DNA of 64,000 nucleotides from NCBI RefSeq assembly GCF_005298075.1, contig NZ_SZZH01000001.1, forward strand, positions 1,240,001-1,304,000, in the 5' to 3' direction. The notes under the pieces are model-generated. The model was given only the letters and a program-made list of their open reading frames with translations, did not search any database and was not told the DNA's origin. Position 1 is the stretch's first letter. Each line of letters starts with the position of its first letter. Shown here piece by piece: positions 46,556 through 56,468 of the stretch. Source of the DNA: Nakamurella flava. GTDB taxonomy: Bacteria > Actinomycetota > Actinomycetes > Mycobacteriales > Nakamurellaceae. Made by a program: the position numbers and the translations under genes.

Positions 46556-48484
46556 TCAGGCCGACCGGACGGACACGATGGCGAAGCCACCGGCGACCGC
46601 CCGCAACACCAACACCGACCTGGTCGGATCCACCGCAGGGGTATGACCGACCGGTTGTCCGGACCCGTCGACGACCGGGTACGACGGCAGCGACTGCTCC
46701 ACTTCGACCGAGATCTCGTCGCCCGGGTTGGAAGGTGTGGTGTCCCCCGAGCTGACGCGAGCCGCCGAGATCACGTGGGTGCCGCCGTCGATGTGCAACC
46801 CACGCCTCCGCAGGTCGGCGACCAGCGCCCGATCGGCCTCCAGCGGGGGACCGGCGACATACACGGCGTCCAACGGCGCGGGATCGGCCGAGCTCAGCGC
46901 CTGGGCCCGGCGTTGGTCGAGCGAGCGGACGACATCGAGCCAGTCGATGACCGCCGATCCGGGAACAGCCGCCGACGGCGGGTCGTCCGTCGACGACGAT
47001 GCCGCCGCCGCCGCGGACGACACCAGCGGATCGCCGGAGGTCGGATCGCCAGGTGCCGGACTCCCCGGCGGATCGCTGAGCGCGGTCGTCACCGCGGCAG
47101 CGAGCTCCGGCCGGGGGGTGCCCAGTTCCTCCGTAGGCCCGGAACCCGGCTGCTGACCGGCGGACGCATCGCCCGAGCTGGGCTGCGTCAGGGCCGCCGA
47201 GGCCGGTTCCTCCCCCGCGGCCCACCACCACCCCGCTCCGACCGCGACACCTCCCCCCACGAGGACAGCGACGCCCAGGACCGCTGCCCGGGTCACGTGG
47301 CGGCGGCCTCGACGACGACGGCGCCCCGACGATGCCGCCGACGGACCCCGCCGCCCGCCACGTGGCGACCCCGACCGGGTCGGGCGCGGCGGACCGCTGG
47401 CCGAGACACCGGTCCCCGGGACCGCCTCGGAGACCGACGGGCCGCTCGGCGGCCCCGGCCTCCCGTCCGATCGGCGCCCGGACGCCGCATCGACGGTCGC
47501 CGTCGGCACGTCGTCGTCGGCGTCGGTCAGCTGCATCGAGCCGACGGGTTCCTCACCGACCGAGGTGACCGGGCCGGCGTCAGCGGCGCCGACACCAGGG
47601 GTCTGCGCTGCGGCCGCCACGGCGAGATCGACCGGCAACGGACGGCCGGCGGCGCGCAGTTCGACCTGCAGCACTGCCGGCGGCGGACGGAGCCCAGGGT
47701 CGGCGGCCAGCAGACCGCTGATGGCGACGGCCAGCTCGGGCGACGTGAGGGAGGGGTCGGGCTGCGGCCACAACCCGGCCGCGGACTGGACCAGCACCTC
47801 GGCGGCGCTGACGGCTGGCCACGCCGGCCGGCCGCTGACGGCCAGCAGTGCCACGGAGCCGAGGCTGAACAGGTCGGAGCGGAGATCGGGCCGCGCCCCC
47901 CGGGCGACCTCCGGAGCCAGATGCGGTGCCCCCACGGGGACGATGACCTCATCGCCGGCGGCCTCGGCCAGGGCCAGCCCCGCGGTCAGCCCAGCCAGGC
48001 GGGGGCGCCCGTCGTCGTCGAACCAGATCAGCTCGGGGATCAGAGCCCCGTGCTGCAGACCGGCGTCACCGATGGCGGTCAGTGCACCGGCCAGCGGACG
48101 CAGCACGGTCAGCGCCTCGCCGGGGGTGAGGCGATCCCGCCGTCGCAGCAACCCGTCCAGGGTGCCCCCTGTGGTCCATGGCGCGACCACTGCGACCCGG
48201 CCGCCCTGCTCGACGACCTCCAGGTCCGGGACGAGGTGCGGATGGTCGACGGTGCGGGCCCGCTGCAGCGAGCGTCGGACCAGTTCGCCGTCCACCGGTG
48301 GTAGCAGGACGAGCCGCACCCGCTGCTCGGAACCGACCGGAATGGCGTCGTGCACCCGGAGCCGGCCCGGCGGGACCGAGGGGTGGTCCGCTGCCTGATC
48401 GACGGTCGCGGTGACGCCGTCGAGCGGGCCGGCAGCGCCCCCGACCACGTCCAGCAGCCGGTATCCGGCGAACGTGAGGTCCAT
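46556..48484 (-). CDS. Membrane pseudokinase with extracytoplasmic domain
   Basis: 642 residues. The first ~270 follow the Ser/Thr kinase fold (DHPHLVPDLEVVEQGGRVAVVAPW, LTPGEALTVLRPLAGALTAI, LAPEVARGARPDLRSDLFSLG). The catalytic parts are missing: the HRD loop is LQHGALIPELIWF, the DFG position is LAGL, and no beta-3 Lys is evident. A Pro/Ser/Arg-rich juxtamembrane stretch ends in an RRRRRGRR run, then one membrane helix (VLGVAVLVGGGVAVGAGWWW) and a ~220-residue Ser/Thr-rich outer part with a small C-terminal beta domain. It may act as a phosphopeptide or ligand scaffold for envelope signalling. Function unknown. Divergent from lipB. Confidence 0.8.
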   Translation of the reverse strand: MDLTFAGYRLLDVVGGAAGPLDGVTATVDQAADHPSVPPGRLRVHDAIPVGSEQRVRLVLLPPVDGELVRRSLQRARTVDHPHLVPDLEVVEQGGRVAVVAPWTTGGTLDGLLRRRDRLTPGEALTVLRPLAGALTAIGDAGLQHGALIPELIWFDDDGRPRLAGLTAGLALAEAAGDEVIVPVGAPHLAPEVARGARPDLRSDLFSLGSVALLAVSGRPAWPAVSAAEVLVQSAAGLWPQPDPSLTSPELAVAISGLLAADPGLRPPPAVLQVELRAAGRPLPVDLAVAAAAQTPGVGAADAGPVTSVGEEPVGSMQLTDADDDVPTATVDAASGRRSDGRPGPPSGPSVSEAVPGTGVSASGPPRPTRSGSPRGGRRGPSAASSGRRRRRGRRHVTRAAVLGVAVLVGGGVAVGAGWWWAAGEEPASAALTQPSSGDASAGQQPGSGPTEELGTPRPELAAAVTTALSDPPGSPAPGDPTSGDPLVSSAAAAASSSTDDPPSAAVPGSAVIDWLDVVRSLDQRRAQALSSADPAPLDAVYVAGPPLEADRALVADLRRRGLHIDGGTHVISAARVSSGDTTPSNPGDEISVEVEQSLPSYPVVDGSGQPVGHTPAVDPTRSVLVLRAVAGGFAIVSVRSA

Positions 48485-48589
48485 GCCGGTGAACCTAGGT
48501 GCTGACCGTCGGACCGCGTGGGTTGTCCCCAAACCGCAGCTCAGGGGCTCGTGGACCCGCTGTCGCCGGTGGGGCGTACGGTCAGCACC

Positions 48590-49330
48590 ATGCGCGATGT
48601 CTCCAGTCCCTTGTCCGTGGTCGATGCTGGACTGGTCGAGTACACGGACGCGTGGGCCCGGCAGCGTGAGCTGGTCGCCGGGCGGCTCGAGGGCACCGCA
48701 CCCGACACCGTGCTGCTGCTGGAGCATCCCGCCGTCTACACCGCCGGCAAGCGCACGAAGCCCGAGGACCGGCCGACCGACGGCACCCCGGTCGTCGATG
48801 TCGACCGGGGCGGCCGCATCACCTGGCACGGACCGGGCCAGCTGGTCGGGTACCCCATCCTGCGGCTCCTCGAGCCGGTCGACCTGGTCGGCTACGTCCG
48901 CGAACTCGAACAGATCCTCATCACCGCCTGCGCCGACCTCGGTCTGGCCACCCGGCGCATCACGGGCCGCAGCGGGGTGTGGGTCCCCGGCGACGAGCGT
49001 CGACCGGACCGCAAGGTGGCGGCGATCGGCGTCCGGGTCGCCCGCGGCGTCACCATGCACGGTTTCGCGCTGAACTGCGATCCCGACCTGACCGCGTTCG
49101 ACCGCATCGTTCCCTGCGGGCTGACCGACGCCGGTGTCACCTCGCTGTCGCTCGAGCTCGGTCGCACCGTGAGCGTGCAGGATGCCCGGCCGATCGTCAT
49201 GCGCCGGCTCCAAGAGGGCCTGAACGGGCACATTCCCGTCGTTCCGGACGACATCGCCCCACAATCGGAGCGGGTCACCGCCACGGTTCCGGGCGTGTCC
49301 TGGCACATGGAGGGTGCGCTGCAGCGCTGA
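48590..49330 (+). CDS. lipB: Octanoyl-[ACP]:protein N-octanoyltransferase
   Basis: A 246-residue transferase that moves octanoyl from acyl carrier protein to lipoyl-domain lysines, the first step of lipoate synthesis. [12 protein letters not shown] (around residue 45) and [20 protein letters not shown] are family signatures. The catalytic Lys is in [10 protein letters not shown] and the catalytic Cys in [18 protein letters not shown] at 48590. lipA follows on the same strand, with a repeat-protein gene between them. Confidence 0.95.
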   Translation: MRDVSSPLSVVDAGLVEYTDAWARQRELVAGRLEGTAPDTVLLLEHPAVYTAGKRTKPEDRPTDGTPVVDVDRGGRITWHGPGQLVGYPILRLLEPVDLVGYVRELEQILITACADLGLATRRITGRSGVWVPGDERRPDRKVAAIGVRVARGVTMHGFALNCDPDLTAFDRIVPCGLTDAGVTSLSLELGRTVSVQDARPIVMRRLQEGLNGHIPVVPDDIAPQSERVTATVPGVSWHMEGALQR

Positions 49331-49621
49331 CGCACCGGGCCGGCGCCGGACGTCGGCATTCCGGTGTGGCCGGTCGCTTGATCGGATCTGCGGCGGGGCA
49401 CACAGGGAGGGGCTTGCACGGGGACGGCGGTGAGCAGCACCGACTGACAAGATGGAACAATCGACCATCTGCCCCCTGCTGCGGCCGCGGCCGATCCGCA
49501 TCGGATCCGGTCGCGCCAGCAGGACAAGTGCGTAGTACGGACGTCGGGTCTGGCCCCGACCGGCGGCCGGCCGGACAGCCGTCCCGGCCGGAGGCACCAC
49601 GGAGATCACGAGGAGCAACGC
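49331..49621 (+). other. Leader region of the repeat-protein gene
   Basis: 291 bases without a gene. It contains a small hairpin AGATGG/CCATCT near 49450-49470 and a GC-rich inverted repeat around 49490-49515. It ends in GAGGAGCAACGC, a good ribosome site for the next gene. Confidence 0.35.
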
Positions 49622-50734
49622 ATGAGCACAGCGTCGAACGCGCGGTCCACGGCTGCGGATCTGGCCGACAAGGCTTCGGGCCTGGCCGACAAGGTGGTCG
49701 ACAAGGTCGCCGATCTGGGGGCGGACGCAGCCAGCAAGGCCGCCGCGCTGGCCAACGACGCCGCCCACAACGTCTCCCAGGCGGCCGCGCCGTACGTGGC
49801 CAAGGCCGGTGAGACCTTCGACGAGCAGGCCCAGGTGCTGCGGCGCCGCGCTCGCCGGGCAGCGCGCAAGGCCGCCAAGCAGGCCCGCGCCCAGGCGTCG
49901 ACGGCCGCCGACTCCGGTCAGAAGTCGCTGCACAAGGCCGCCGGACAGGCGGAGAAGTCGCTGCACAAGGTTGCCGGACAGGCGGAGCAGAAGGCCACCG
50001 ACACCGCGCACCACCTGCGGGAGCTGGCCCAGGTGGGCGCTGCGCAGGCCGCGGCGGCCCTGACCGGCCGAGCCGCGAAGGCCGCACGCAAGGCCAGTAA
50101 GGCCTCCGACCAGGCTGCCGCGCGGGCCGCGAAGGCCAGCCGGAAGGCCACCCGTCGGGCCGAGGGTGGTTCGCCCATCAAGAAGATCGTGATCGTCGCC
50201 ATCGTCGGCGCCATCGGCGCCGTGTTGTTCAAGAAGCTGCGCGCCGACCAGACCGCCACGGCCAACCAGCAGCCCTCGCCGACCTCCTTCCGCGCCCCCG
50301 ACGCCGTCAACAAGGCGGCGGACACCGCAGCGGAGAAGGCCGACAGCCTGAAGGACAAGGCGGCCGACCTCAAGGACAAGGCCACCGAAGCGGTCAAGGA
50401 CGGCGCCGACAAGGTCGCCGAGGTCGCGGAGAAGGCGACCGATGCCGTGAAGGACGGCGCGGCTGCGGTGGCGGACAAGGCCGAGGATCTGAAGGACAAG
50501 ATCGCGGACAAGGCCGACGACGCCGCCGACAAGGCCAAGGACGTGGCCGACAAGGCGAGTGACAAGGCCGCTGACGCCGCCGATGCGGCCAAGGACGGTG
50601 CGGACAAGGCCGCCGACAAGGCCAAGCATTCCGCCGACAAGGCGGGCGACTCGGCCAAGTCGGCCGGTGGCTCGCTCTCGTCGGCCGCCGACGACGCGCT
50701 GGCGGCCGTGAAGAAGAACATCGCCAAGGACTGA
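49622..50734 (+). CDS. LEA/histone-H1-like repeat protein with one membrane segment
   Basis: 370 residues in three parts. Residues 1-185 are Ala/Lys/Arg-rich and helical, with the 11-residue repeat KSLHK(A/V)AGQAE twice near residue 101 and a strongly basic RRRARRAARKAAKQAR stretch. Residues about 189-203 form one hydrophobic helix (IVIVAIVGAIGAVLF) between lysines. Residues 225-350 are Ala/Lys/Asp 11-mer-like repeats (DKAADLKDKATEAVKDGADK), resembling group 3 LEA desiccation proteins. Possibly a membrane-tethered protective or DNA-compacting protein; neither is shown. Inserted between lipB and lipA, 18 bases before lipA. Confidence 0.75.
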   Translation: MSTASNARSTAADLADKASGLADKVVDKVADLGADAASKAAALANDAAHNVSQAAAPYVAKAGETFDEQAQVLRRRARRAARKAAKQARAQASTAADSGQKSLHKAAGQAEKSLHKVAGQAEQKATDTAHHLRELAQVGAAQAAAALTGRAAKAARKASKASDQAAARAAKASRKATRRAEGGSPIKKIVIVAIVGAIGAVLFKKLRADQTATANQQPSPTSFRAPDAVNKAADTAAEKADSLKDKAADLKDKATEAVKDGADKVAEVAEKATDAVKDGAAAVADKAEDLKDKIADKADDAADKAKDVADKASDKAADAADAAKDGADKAADKAKHSADKAGDSAKSAGGSLSSAADDALAAVKKNIAKD

Positions 50735-50752
50735 GCGGGGATTGAACGTCGT

Positions 50753-51709
50753 ATGACACTGGCGCCGGAAGGCCGCAAGCTCCTCCGACTGGAGGTCCGC
50801 AATGCGGCTACACCGATCGAGAAGAAGCCCGAGTGGATCAAGACCCGGATGAAGACCGGGCCGGAGTACCAGAACCTGCAGGCTCTGGTGAAACGGGAAG
50901 GTCTGCACACGGTCTGCCAGGAGGCGGGCTGTCCCAACATCTACGAGTGCTGGGAAGACCGCGAGGCCACCTTCCTCATCGGCGGCGACCAGTGCACCCG
51001 GCGGTGCGACTTCTGCCTCATCGACACCGGCAAGCCCGGCGAGCTCGACCGTGACGAGCCTCGCCGGGTCGCGGAGTCCATTCAGACCATGGACCTGCGG
51101 TACGCGACGATCACCGGCGTCACCCGGGACGACCTGCCCGACCAGGGCGCCTGGCTGTACGCCGAGACCGTCAAGCAGGTGCACGCGCTGGCCCCGAACA
51201 CCGGCGTGGAGATCCTGACGCCCGATTTCTCGGGTATCCCGGAGCTGTTGCGGCAGGTGTTCGACGCCCGCCCGGAGGTGTTCGCCCACAACCTGGAGAC
51301 CGTGCCGCGGATCTTCCGGCGGATCCGGCCGGCGTTCACCTACGAGAAGTCGTTGGACGTCATCCGCCAGGGTCGGGACGCCGGGATGGTCACGAAGTCG
51401 AATCTGATCCTGGGTATGGGCGAGACCCGCGAGGAGATCACGCAGGCCCTGCAGGACATGGTCGACGCCGGCTGCGACCTGGTGACGATCACGCAGTACC
51501 TGCGGCCCACTCCGCGCCATCATCCGGTGGAACGGTGGGTCAAGCCCCAGGAGTTCATCGAACTGCGGGCCGAAGCCGAGGAAATGGGCTTCGCCGGCGT
51601 CATGTCCGGTCCGCTGGTGCGTTCGTCGTACAAGGCGGGGACGCTCTACCAGCAGGGCGCTCAGGCCCGCGATCGGCGACAGGCCGCGGCTACCGCCGCG
51701 GTCGACTGA
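50753..51709 (+). CDS. lipA: Lipoyl synthase
   Basis: A 318-residue radical-SAM enzyme that inserts two sulfurs into protein-bound octanoyl groups to make lipoate. The auxiliary cluster Cys are in [12 protein letters not shown] (residues 55-66). The radical-SAM CxxxCxxC is CTRRCDFC (residues 81-88). The C-terminal RSSY (LVRSSYKAG) supplies the Ser cluster ligand. Together with lipB it serves the pyruvate dehydrogenase and related complexes. Followed by a 15-bp terminator stem. Confidence 0.97.
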   Translation: MTLAPEGRKLLRLEVRNAATPIEKKPEWIKTRMKTGPEYQNLQALVKREGLHTVCQEAGCPNIYECWEDREATFLIGGDQCTRRCDFCLIDTGKPGELDRDEPRRVAESIQTMDLRYATITGVTRDDLPDQGAWLYAETVKQVHALAPNTGVEILTPDFSGIPELLRQVFDARPEVFAHNLETVPRIFRRIRPAFTYEKSLDVIRQGRDAGMVTKSNLILGMGETREEITQALQDMVDAGCDLVTITQYLRPTPRHHPVERWVKPQEFIELRAEAEEMGFAGVMSGPLVRSSYKAGTLYQQGAQARDRRQAAATAAVD

Positions 51710-51729
51710 CCGCTCCACACGCTGTCGTC

Positions 51730-51764
51730 CGAAGGGACCCGGCCACATCGGCCGGGTCCCTTCG
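51730..51764 (+). terminator. Strong terminator after lipA
   Basis: A perfect 15-bp stem (51730-51744 with 51750-51764) around a five-base loop, 20 bases after the lipA stop. Confidence 0.9.
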
Positions 51765-51887
51765 TCGTCCCCGTCGGTTCCTCTGCGCCGGCGCCGGGTG
51801 AGCCGTCGACCCGACGGCGCCGACCGGTGTCCGTCGCCCGGAGCGGCCGGCGGGCCCCTCACCCGTTTCCGGCACTATCCTGAGCAC

Positions 51888-52652
51888 ATGGCCAAGAAGG
51901 ACACGGGTTCGTCAGCACCGGACAAGCAGGCGAAGAAGGCCCTCAAGGCCGAGAAGAAGGCGCAGAGCAAGGAGCGTCGCAGCCAGCTGTGGCAGGCGTT
52001 CCAGATGCAGCGCAAGCAGGACTCCAAGCTGCTGCCGCTGATGATCGGCGCGGTGGTCCTCACGGCCCTGGTGTTCGTGGGGATCGGCCTGCTGCTGAAC
52101 CTGTGGTGGTGGTTCATGCTGATTCTCGGTCTGCTGCTCGGTGCGATGCTCGCCATGATCATCTTCTCCCGGCGGGTGCAGGCGAACGTCTACAAGCAGG
52201 CCGAGGGACAGCCGGGAGCCGCGGCCTGGTCGCTGCAGAACAACCTGCGCGGCAAGTGGCGGGTGACCCCGACCATCGCCGCCACCTCCCATCTCGACGC
52301 CGTCCACCGCGTGGTCGGTCGTCCGGGGATCATCCTGGTCGCCGAGGGAGTGCCGCACCGGGTCAAGCCGCTGCTGGCCCAGGAGAAGAAGCGCTACGCC
52401 CGGATCGTCGGGGAGACCCCGATCTACGACATCGTGGTCGGCAATGAGGAGGGCCAGGTCCCGCTGGCCAAGCTGAACACGTACCTGATGAAGCTGCCCC
52501 GGAACATCGCCGCCAACTCGGTCTCCGAATTGGATAACCGGCTGCTCGCGCTGACCGCCCGCACCAGCCAGGGTGGACTGCCCAAGGGCCCGATGCCGGC
52601 GGGCGCCAAGATGCGCAACGTCCAGCGGACCATGCAGCGTCGCGCGCGCTGA
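51888..52652 (+). CDS. DUF4191 family membrane protein
   Basis: 254 residues. The Lys-rich cytoplasmic start (KKALKAEKKAQSKERRSQL) is followed by two membrane helices (around residues 48-96) and a soluble C-terminal domain with GRPGIILVAEGVPHRVKPLL. DUF4191 proteins stand next to lipA in many actinobacteria (Rv2219). Function unknown. The start at ATG 51888 gives the normal length; longer upstream frames cross the lipA terminator. Confidence 0.87.
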   Translation: MAKKDTGSSAPDKQAKKALKAEKKAQSKERRSQLWQAFQMQRKQDSKLLPLMIGAVVLTALVFVGIGLLLNLWWWFMLILGLLLGAMLAMIIFSRRVQANVYKQAEGQPGAAAWSLQNNLRGKWRVTPTIAATSHLDAVHRVVGRPGIILVAEGVPHRVKPLLAQEKKRYARIVGETPIYDIVVGNEEGQVPLAKLNTYLMKLPRNIAANSVSELDNRLLALTARTSQGGLPKGPMPAGAKMRNVQRTMQRRAR

Positions 52653-52667
52653 TCCAGTTCTCACCGG

Positions 52668-52702
52668 GAGGGGCCCGGGCCGCAGGGCGGCTCGGGCCCT
52701 CT
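52668..52702. terminator. Bidirectional hairpin between DUF4191 and RDD genes
   Basis: A GAGGGGCCCGGGCCGC-type arm pairs with GCGGCTCGGGCCCTC over about 15 bp with one bulge and one G:U. It lies between two convergent stop codons. Confidence 0.7.
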
Positions 52703-52719
52703 CGCGTCCCCGGCCGGCG

Positions 52720-53157
52720 TCAGCGGGTGTGTACGACGACCGTTCGGCACCAGCGGTCGTGCAGGCCCCGGATGTCGGGGTCGACGACGAGCACCGGCAC
52801 GATGACGAAGATCAATGCCGTCCGTGGGATGGCCCACCACCCGACCAGCGAACGGCCGTCGACCGGCGCCACCCGGATGCCCAGTACCGCCTGGCCCGGC
52901 GTGAAGCCGAACAACCCCACGGCGAGCACCGTCATCCCTGCCCAGACGAGCAGGCTGAGGTTCTGCGGGGCCGCGGGCGCCGTGAAGAACCACGCCACCA
53001 GCGCCGACAGGACGATGTCGAGCAGCCAGGCCAGCGTCCGTGTGCCCATGGAGGCGACGGAACCGGGCCCGTCCTGCGGCAGTCCCAGCCGCTCGCCGGC
53101 GTACGGCGCGGGTGACCCGGAGGACGGGGAACGGGTGGGTCCGGGAGGGGCGGCCAT
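52720..53157 (-). CDS. RDD-family membrane protein
   Basis: 145 residues. After a Pro/Ser-rich leader, the RDD domain starts MGTRTLAWLLDIVLSALVAW and continues with FTPGQAVLGIRVAPVDGRSL and GLHDRWCRTVVV. Three membrane helices. RDD proteins have been linked to ion transport in some bacteria, but roles vary. Convergent with DUF4191 and divergent from glnA, as Rv2219A in mycobacteria (gene order, from memory). Confidence 0.83.
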   Translation of the reverse strand: MAAPPGPTRSPSSGSPAPYAGERLGLPQDGPGSVASMGTRTLAWLLDIVLSALVAWFFTAPAAPQNLSLLVWAGMTVLAVGLFGFTPGQAVLGIRVAPVDGRSLVGWWAIPRTALIFVIVPVLVVDPDIRGLHDRWCRTVVVHTR

Positions 53158-53484
53158 GACGCCAGGGTAATTGCGGCCGCCCGACCACCGGCCGTGACGA
53201 CGACGACCGTTTCGCCCCTCCGGTCGAGGTCCTTCTAGGCGGCGCAACGCGATGGACACCGCACGCAGGCCCGGTTAACAAGCCGGACACATGCGGGACC
53301 TGCGATGGCAACACGCTCTGCTTAGCGTTGCCGAGCGCATGAAGGTGCATCCCGGTGTCCGGGCCGAGTTCCTGCCCTGACAGGATGCAACCGACCTGCG
53401 TCCTCCCGTTTCGCCCGACCCGGCGGCGTTCGCGCCGCCACAGTGCCGGGCGACGGTGGTCCCACCCGACGACAAGGAGCGTGC
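53158..53484 (+). promoter_or_regulatory. glnA promoter and leader region
   Basis: 327 bases between divergent RDD and glnA genes. It holds an imperfect inverted repeat, GGCAACACGCT (53307-53317) with AGCGTTGCC (53324-53332). A GTTAAC-containing stretch at 53274-53290 is weakly like a GlnR half-site pair. Nitrogen control of glnA is expected in actinobacteria, but the site call is low confidence. Confidence 0.35.
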
Positions 53485-54906
53485 GTGTTCCAAACTCCCG
53501 AAGAGCTGGTCGCCTACCTCGGCGAGAACGATGTCGAGGTCTTCGACATCCGCTTCTGCGACCTGCTGGGCTCGATGAACCACCTCACGGTCCCGGCGAA
53601 GACGGTCACCGTCGAGTCGCTGGCCAACGGCATGGCGTTCGACGGTTCGTCGATCAAGGGCTTCCAGTCCATCCACGAGTCCGACATGACGCTGCTGCCC
53701 GACGTCACCACCGCGCGGCTGGACCCGTTCCGCAAGCGCAAGACGGTGACCTGCAACTTCTTCGTGCACGATCCGCTGACGCTGCAGCCGTACTCGCGTG
53801 ACCCCCGCAACGTCGCCCGCAAGGCCGAGGAGTACCTGGCCAGCACCGGCATCGCCGACACCTGTTACTTCGGGGCCGAGGCCGAGTTCTACATCTTCGA
53901 CAACGTGCAGTTCGGTACCTCGATGAACGGCGCGTTCTACAAGATCGACTCCGAAGAGGGCTGGTGGAACACCGGCCGCGAGGAGGAGGGCGGCAACCTG
54001 GGCTACAAGGTCCGGGTCAAGGGCGGGTACTTCCCCGTCCCGCCGTACGACCACCAGGCCGATCTCCGCGAGGACATCACCGCGAACCTGATCGACATGG
54101 GCTTCGACGTCGAGCGTGGCCACCACGAGGTGGGCACGGCCGGTCAGGCCGAGATCAATTACAAGTTCAACACCCTGCTGGCCTCGGCCGACGAGGTGGA
54201 GCTGTTCAAGTACATCGTCAAGAACACCGCGTGGCAGGCCGGCAAGTCCGCGACCTTCATGCCCAAGCCGGTCTTCGGCGACAACGGCTCCGGCATGCAC
54301 GCCCACCAGTCCCTGTGGCTGGGCGGCAAGCCGCTGTTCTATGACGAGACCGGGTACGGCGGCCTGTCCGACACCGCCCGGTACTACATCGGCGGCATCC
54401 TGCATCACGCCCCGTCGCTGCTGGCCTTCACCAACCCGACGGTGAACTCCTACCACCGTCTGGTCCCGGGCTACGAGGCCCCGGTCAACCTGGTCTACTC
54501 GGCCCGGAACCGGTCCGCCTGCATCCGTATCCCGCTGACCGGCACGAACGCCAAGGCCAAGCGCCTGGAGTTCCGCTGCCCCGACCCGTCGGCGAACCCG
54601 TACCTGGCCTTCGCGGCGATGATGATGGCCGGCCTGGACGGCATCAAGAACAAGATCGAGCCGCCGGCACCGGTCGACAAGGACCTGTACGAGCTGCCGC
54701 CGGACGAGGCCGCCAACATCCCGCAGGTCCCGTCGTCGCTGGCTGCGGTCATCGACCGGCTGGAGCAGGATCACGACTACCTGCTCGAGGGTGGCGTCTT
54801 CACCCCCGACCTCATCGAGATGTGGATCAAGCTGAAGCGCGAGGAGATCGACGCGATCCGCCTGCGTCCGCACCCCTACGAGTTCGACATGTACTACGAC
54901 ATCTGA
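53485..54906 (+). CDS. glnA: Glutamine synthetase, type I (beta)
   Basis: 473 residues; it joins glutamate and ammonia with ATP, the main ammonia-assimilation step. Conserved segments: [12 protein letters not shown] (around residue 51), [43 protein letters not shown] (ATP/metal site), and NRSACIRIP. The adenylylation Tyr lies in [11 protein letters not shown], which places it in the GS-I-beta class controlled by GlnE. GTG start at 53485 with AAGGAG four bases upstream. Followed by a strong hairpin. Confidence 0.97.
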   Translation: MFQTPEELVAYLGENDVEVFDIRFCDLLGSMNHLTVPAKTVTVESLANGMAFDGSSIKGFQSIHESDMTLLPDVTTARLDPFRKRKTVTCNFFVHDPLTLQPYSRDPRNVARKAEEYLASTGIADTCYFGAEAEFYIFDNVQFGTSMNGAFYKIDSEEGWWNTGREEEGGNLGYKVRVKGGYFPVPPYDHQADLREDITANLIDMGFDVERGHHEVGTAGQAEINYKFNTLLASADEVELFKYIVKNTAWQAGKSATFMPKPVFGDNGSGMHAHQSLWLGGKPLFYDETGYGGLSDTARYYIGGILHHAPSLLAFTNPTVNSYHRLVPGYEAPVNLVYSARNRSACIRIPLTGTNAKAKRLEFRCPDPSANPYLAFAAMMMAGLDGIKNKIEPPAPVDKDLYELPPDEAANIPQVPSSLAAVIDRLEQDHDYLLEGGVFTPDLIEMWIKLKREEIDAIRLRPHPYEFDMYYDI

Positions 54907-54925
54907 TCCTCCCGATGTCCGACCG

Positions 54926-54959
54926 CGGCCCGGTCACCCCACGCGGGGTGGCCGGGCCG
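54926..54959 (+). terminator. Terminator after glnA
   Basis: A 15-bp stem (54926-54940 with 54945-54959) with one G:U pair and an ACGC loop, 19 bases after the glnA stop. Confidence 0.87.
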
Positions 54960-55030
54960 TCGGCGTTCCCACTCCCACGTCGAGTGCTGGCCGGGGACCG
55001 GTGATCGGGCCGGCGCCGGAGTCCGGCACC

Positions 55031-55933
55031 ATGACGACCATGTCAGCCCTGTCAGCGGACCGCTCGCCCGCGCCAGTCGTCGTCCTCGGTTCGCTCAACA
55101 TGGATCTGATCGGCCGGACCGTCCGCTTCCCGGAAGCGGGCCAGACGGTGCTGGGATCGACCTTCAGCACCGCCCCGGGCGGTAAGGGTGGGAACCAGGC
55201 GGTGGCTGCGGCCCGCGCCGGAGCGACCGTACGTCTGGTCGCCGCACTGGGGGACGACGCTTTCGCGGTCGAGCTACGCACCCACCTGCAGGCCGCGGGG
55301 GTGCGGACCGAACTGGTGCGCACCGTCCCCGGTGCCAGTGGCGTCGCCATGATCACGGTGGATGACACCGCGGAGAACACCATCGTCGTTCTCCCGGGTG
55401 CGAACGGGCGTCTCGATGCCCTCGACACCGCGACCACCGCCGCGATCGGACGTGCAGGCGTCCTGCTCGCTCAACTGGAGGTGCCCCCGGCGACCGTTCT
55501 GGCGGCAGCGCGGACCGCCCGTGAGGCCGGCGTACCGGTCATCCTCAACCCCTCCCCCGCCATCGACGTACCGGCCGAGCTGTGGCCGTTGGTCTCGGTC
55601 GTCGTCGTGAACGAGACCGAAGCAGCCGTCTACGGCAACCATCTCGACGCCGTCGATCACCTCATCACCACCCTCGGCGCCCGCGGCTGCACCGTGCGCG
55701 GACCGGGTGGCGAGGTGCACGCCGTGGAGGCGTTCGCCGTCGAGCCGGTGGACACCACCGGGGCCGGGGACGCCTTCGCCGGCACCCTGGCCGCGGCCTG
55801 GGCGGCCGGAGTGGAGCCGGCCCAGGCGGTCCGCCGGGCGTGCGCGGCCGGCGCGTTGGCCACGACCGTCCCGGGCGCCGGAACCTCGGCGCCGACATCC
55901 AGCGAAGTGGACGCCCTGCTGGCCCACAGCTGA
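55031..55933 (+). CDS. rbsK: Ribokinase (PfkB family)
   Basis: About 300 residues. LGSLNMDLIGRTVRFPEAGQ and the substrate-binding GGKGGNQAVAAARAG are ribokinase-type. The ATP/anion-hole motif is VDTTGAGDAFAGTLAAAW. VVNETEA matches the N-x-x-E metal motif. It phosphorylates ribose, possibly other sugars or nucleosides. ATG 55031 or 55040; neither has a strong ribosome site. No transporter is adjacent, so it may act in salvage. Single gene. Confidence 0.85.
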   Translation: MTTMSALSADRSPAPVVVLGSLNMDLIGRTVRFPEAGQTVLGSTFSTAPGGKGGNQAVAAARAGATVRLVAALGDDAFAVELRTHLQAAGVRTELVRTVPGASGVAMITVDDTAENTIVVLPGANGRLDALDTATTAAIGRAGVLLAQLEVPPATVLAAARTAREAGVPVILNPSPAIDVPAELWPLVSVVVVNETEAAVYGNHLDAVDHLITTLGARGCTVRGPGGEVHAVEAFAVEPVDTTGAGDAFAGTLAAAWAAGVEPAQAVRRACAAGALATTVPGAGTSAPTSSEVDALLAHS

Positions 55934-56069
55934 CCGATCGACGGGTAGTTCGTAGCGTCTGGTCGCCCGGCCCATGCCTGTCTCTCAGTCGTTCCTCGCG
56001 CAGCGCTCCTAGCCTCCGGCGCGGGACGACGGGCGAACCGCGTCCTGACACGGACGACGGAGCGAATCG

Positions 56070-56450
56070 ATGCACATGAGTCTGGCGTTGTGGTTCGCCG
56101 CGGCGGCCCTGGCGTTGCTGTTCGCGGCCACCGGGGTCATGAAGCTGTTCGAGTCCCGCGAGATGCTGGTGGCCGACGGCCAGCGGTGGGCGGCCAGCGC
56201 CTCCCCGACGTTCATCCGGGCTCTGGGGGCGGCCGAGATCCTGGGTGCGTTCGGCCTGGTGCTGCCCGGCATCGTCGGTGTCCTCCCCCAGGTGACCGCG
56301 GTCGCGGCGGCCGGCCTGGGCGTGATCATGGCGGGGGCGGCTGTCGTGCACATCCGGCGCGGCGAGCAGCGGGCCGCTGCGTTCGCCGTCGTCCTGCTCG
56401 CCGTCACCGTCTGGATCGCGTGGGACCGGGCCGGCGCCGTGCCGTTCTGA
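56070..56450 (+). CDS. DoxX-like membrane protein
   Basis: 126 residues with four hydrophobic helices; FAATGVMKLFESREM and IRALGAAEILGAFGLVLPGI are typical of the DoxX-like family. Relatives in mycobacteria form a redox complex with superoxide dismutase and a thiosulfate sulfurtransferase; the role here is not shown. Convergent with the MarR gene. Confidence 0.8.
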   Translation: MHMSLALWFAAAALALLFAATGVMKLFESREMLVADGQRWAASASPTFIRALGAAEILGAFGLVLPGIVGVLPQVTAVAAAGLGVIMAGAAVVHIRRGEQRAAAFAVVLLAVTVWIAWDRAGAVPF

Positions 56451-56468
56451 CCCGGTCTCGCAGCCGCT

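Noticed and set aside
46556-51862. Upstream extension of the pseudokinase frame through the opposite strand of lipB, the repeat protein and lipA
   Set aside because: The homologous protein begins at 48484; the rest is antisense, and the repeat protein's opposite strand gives only low-complexity sequence.
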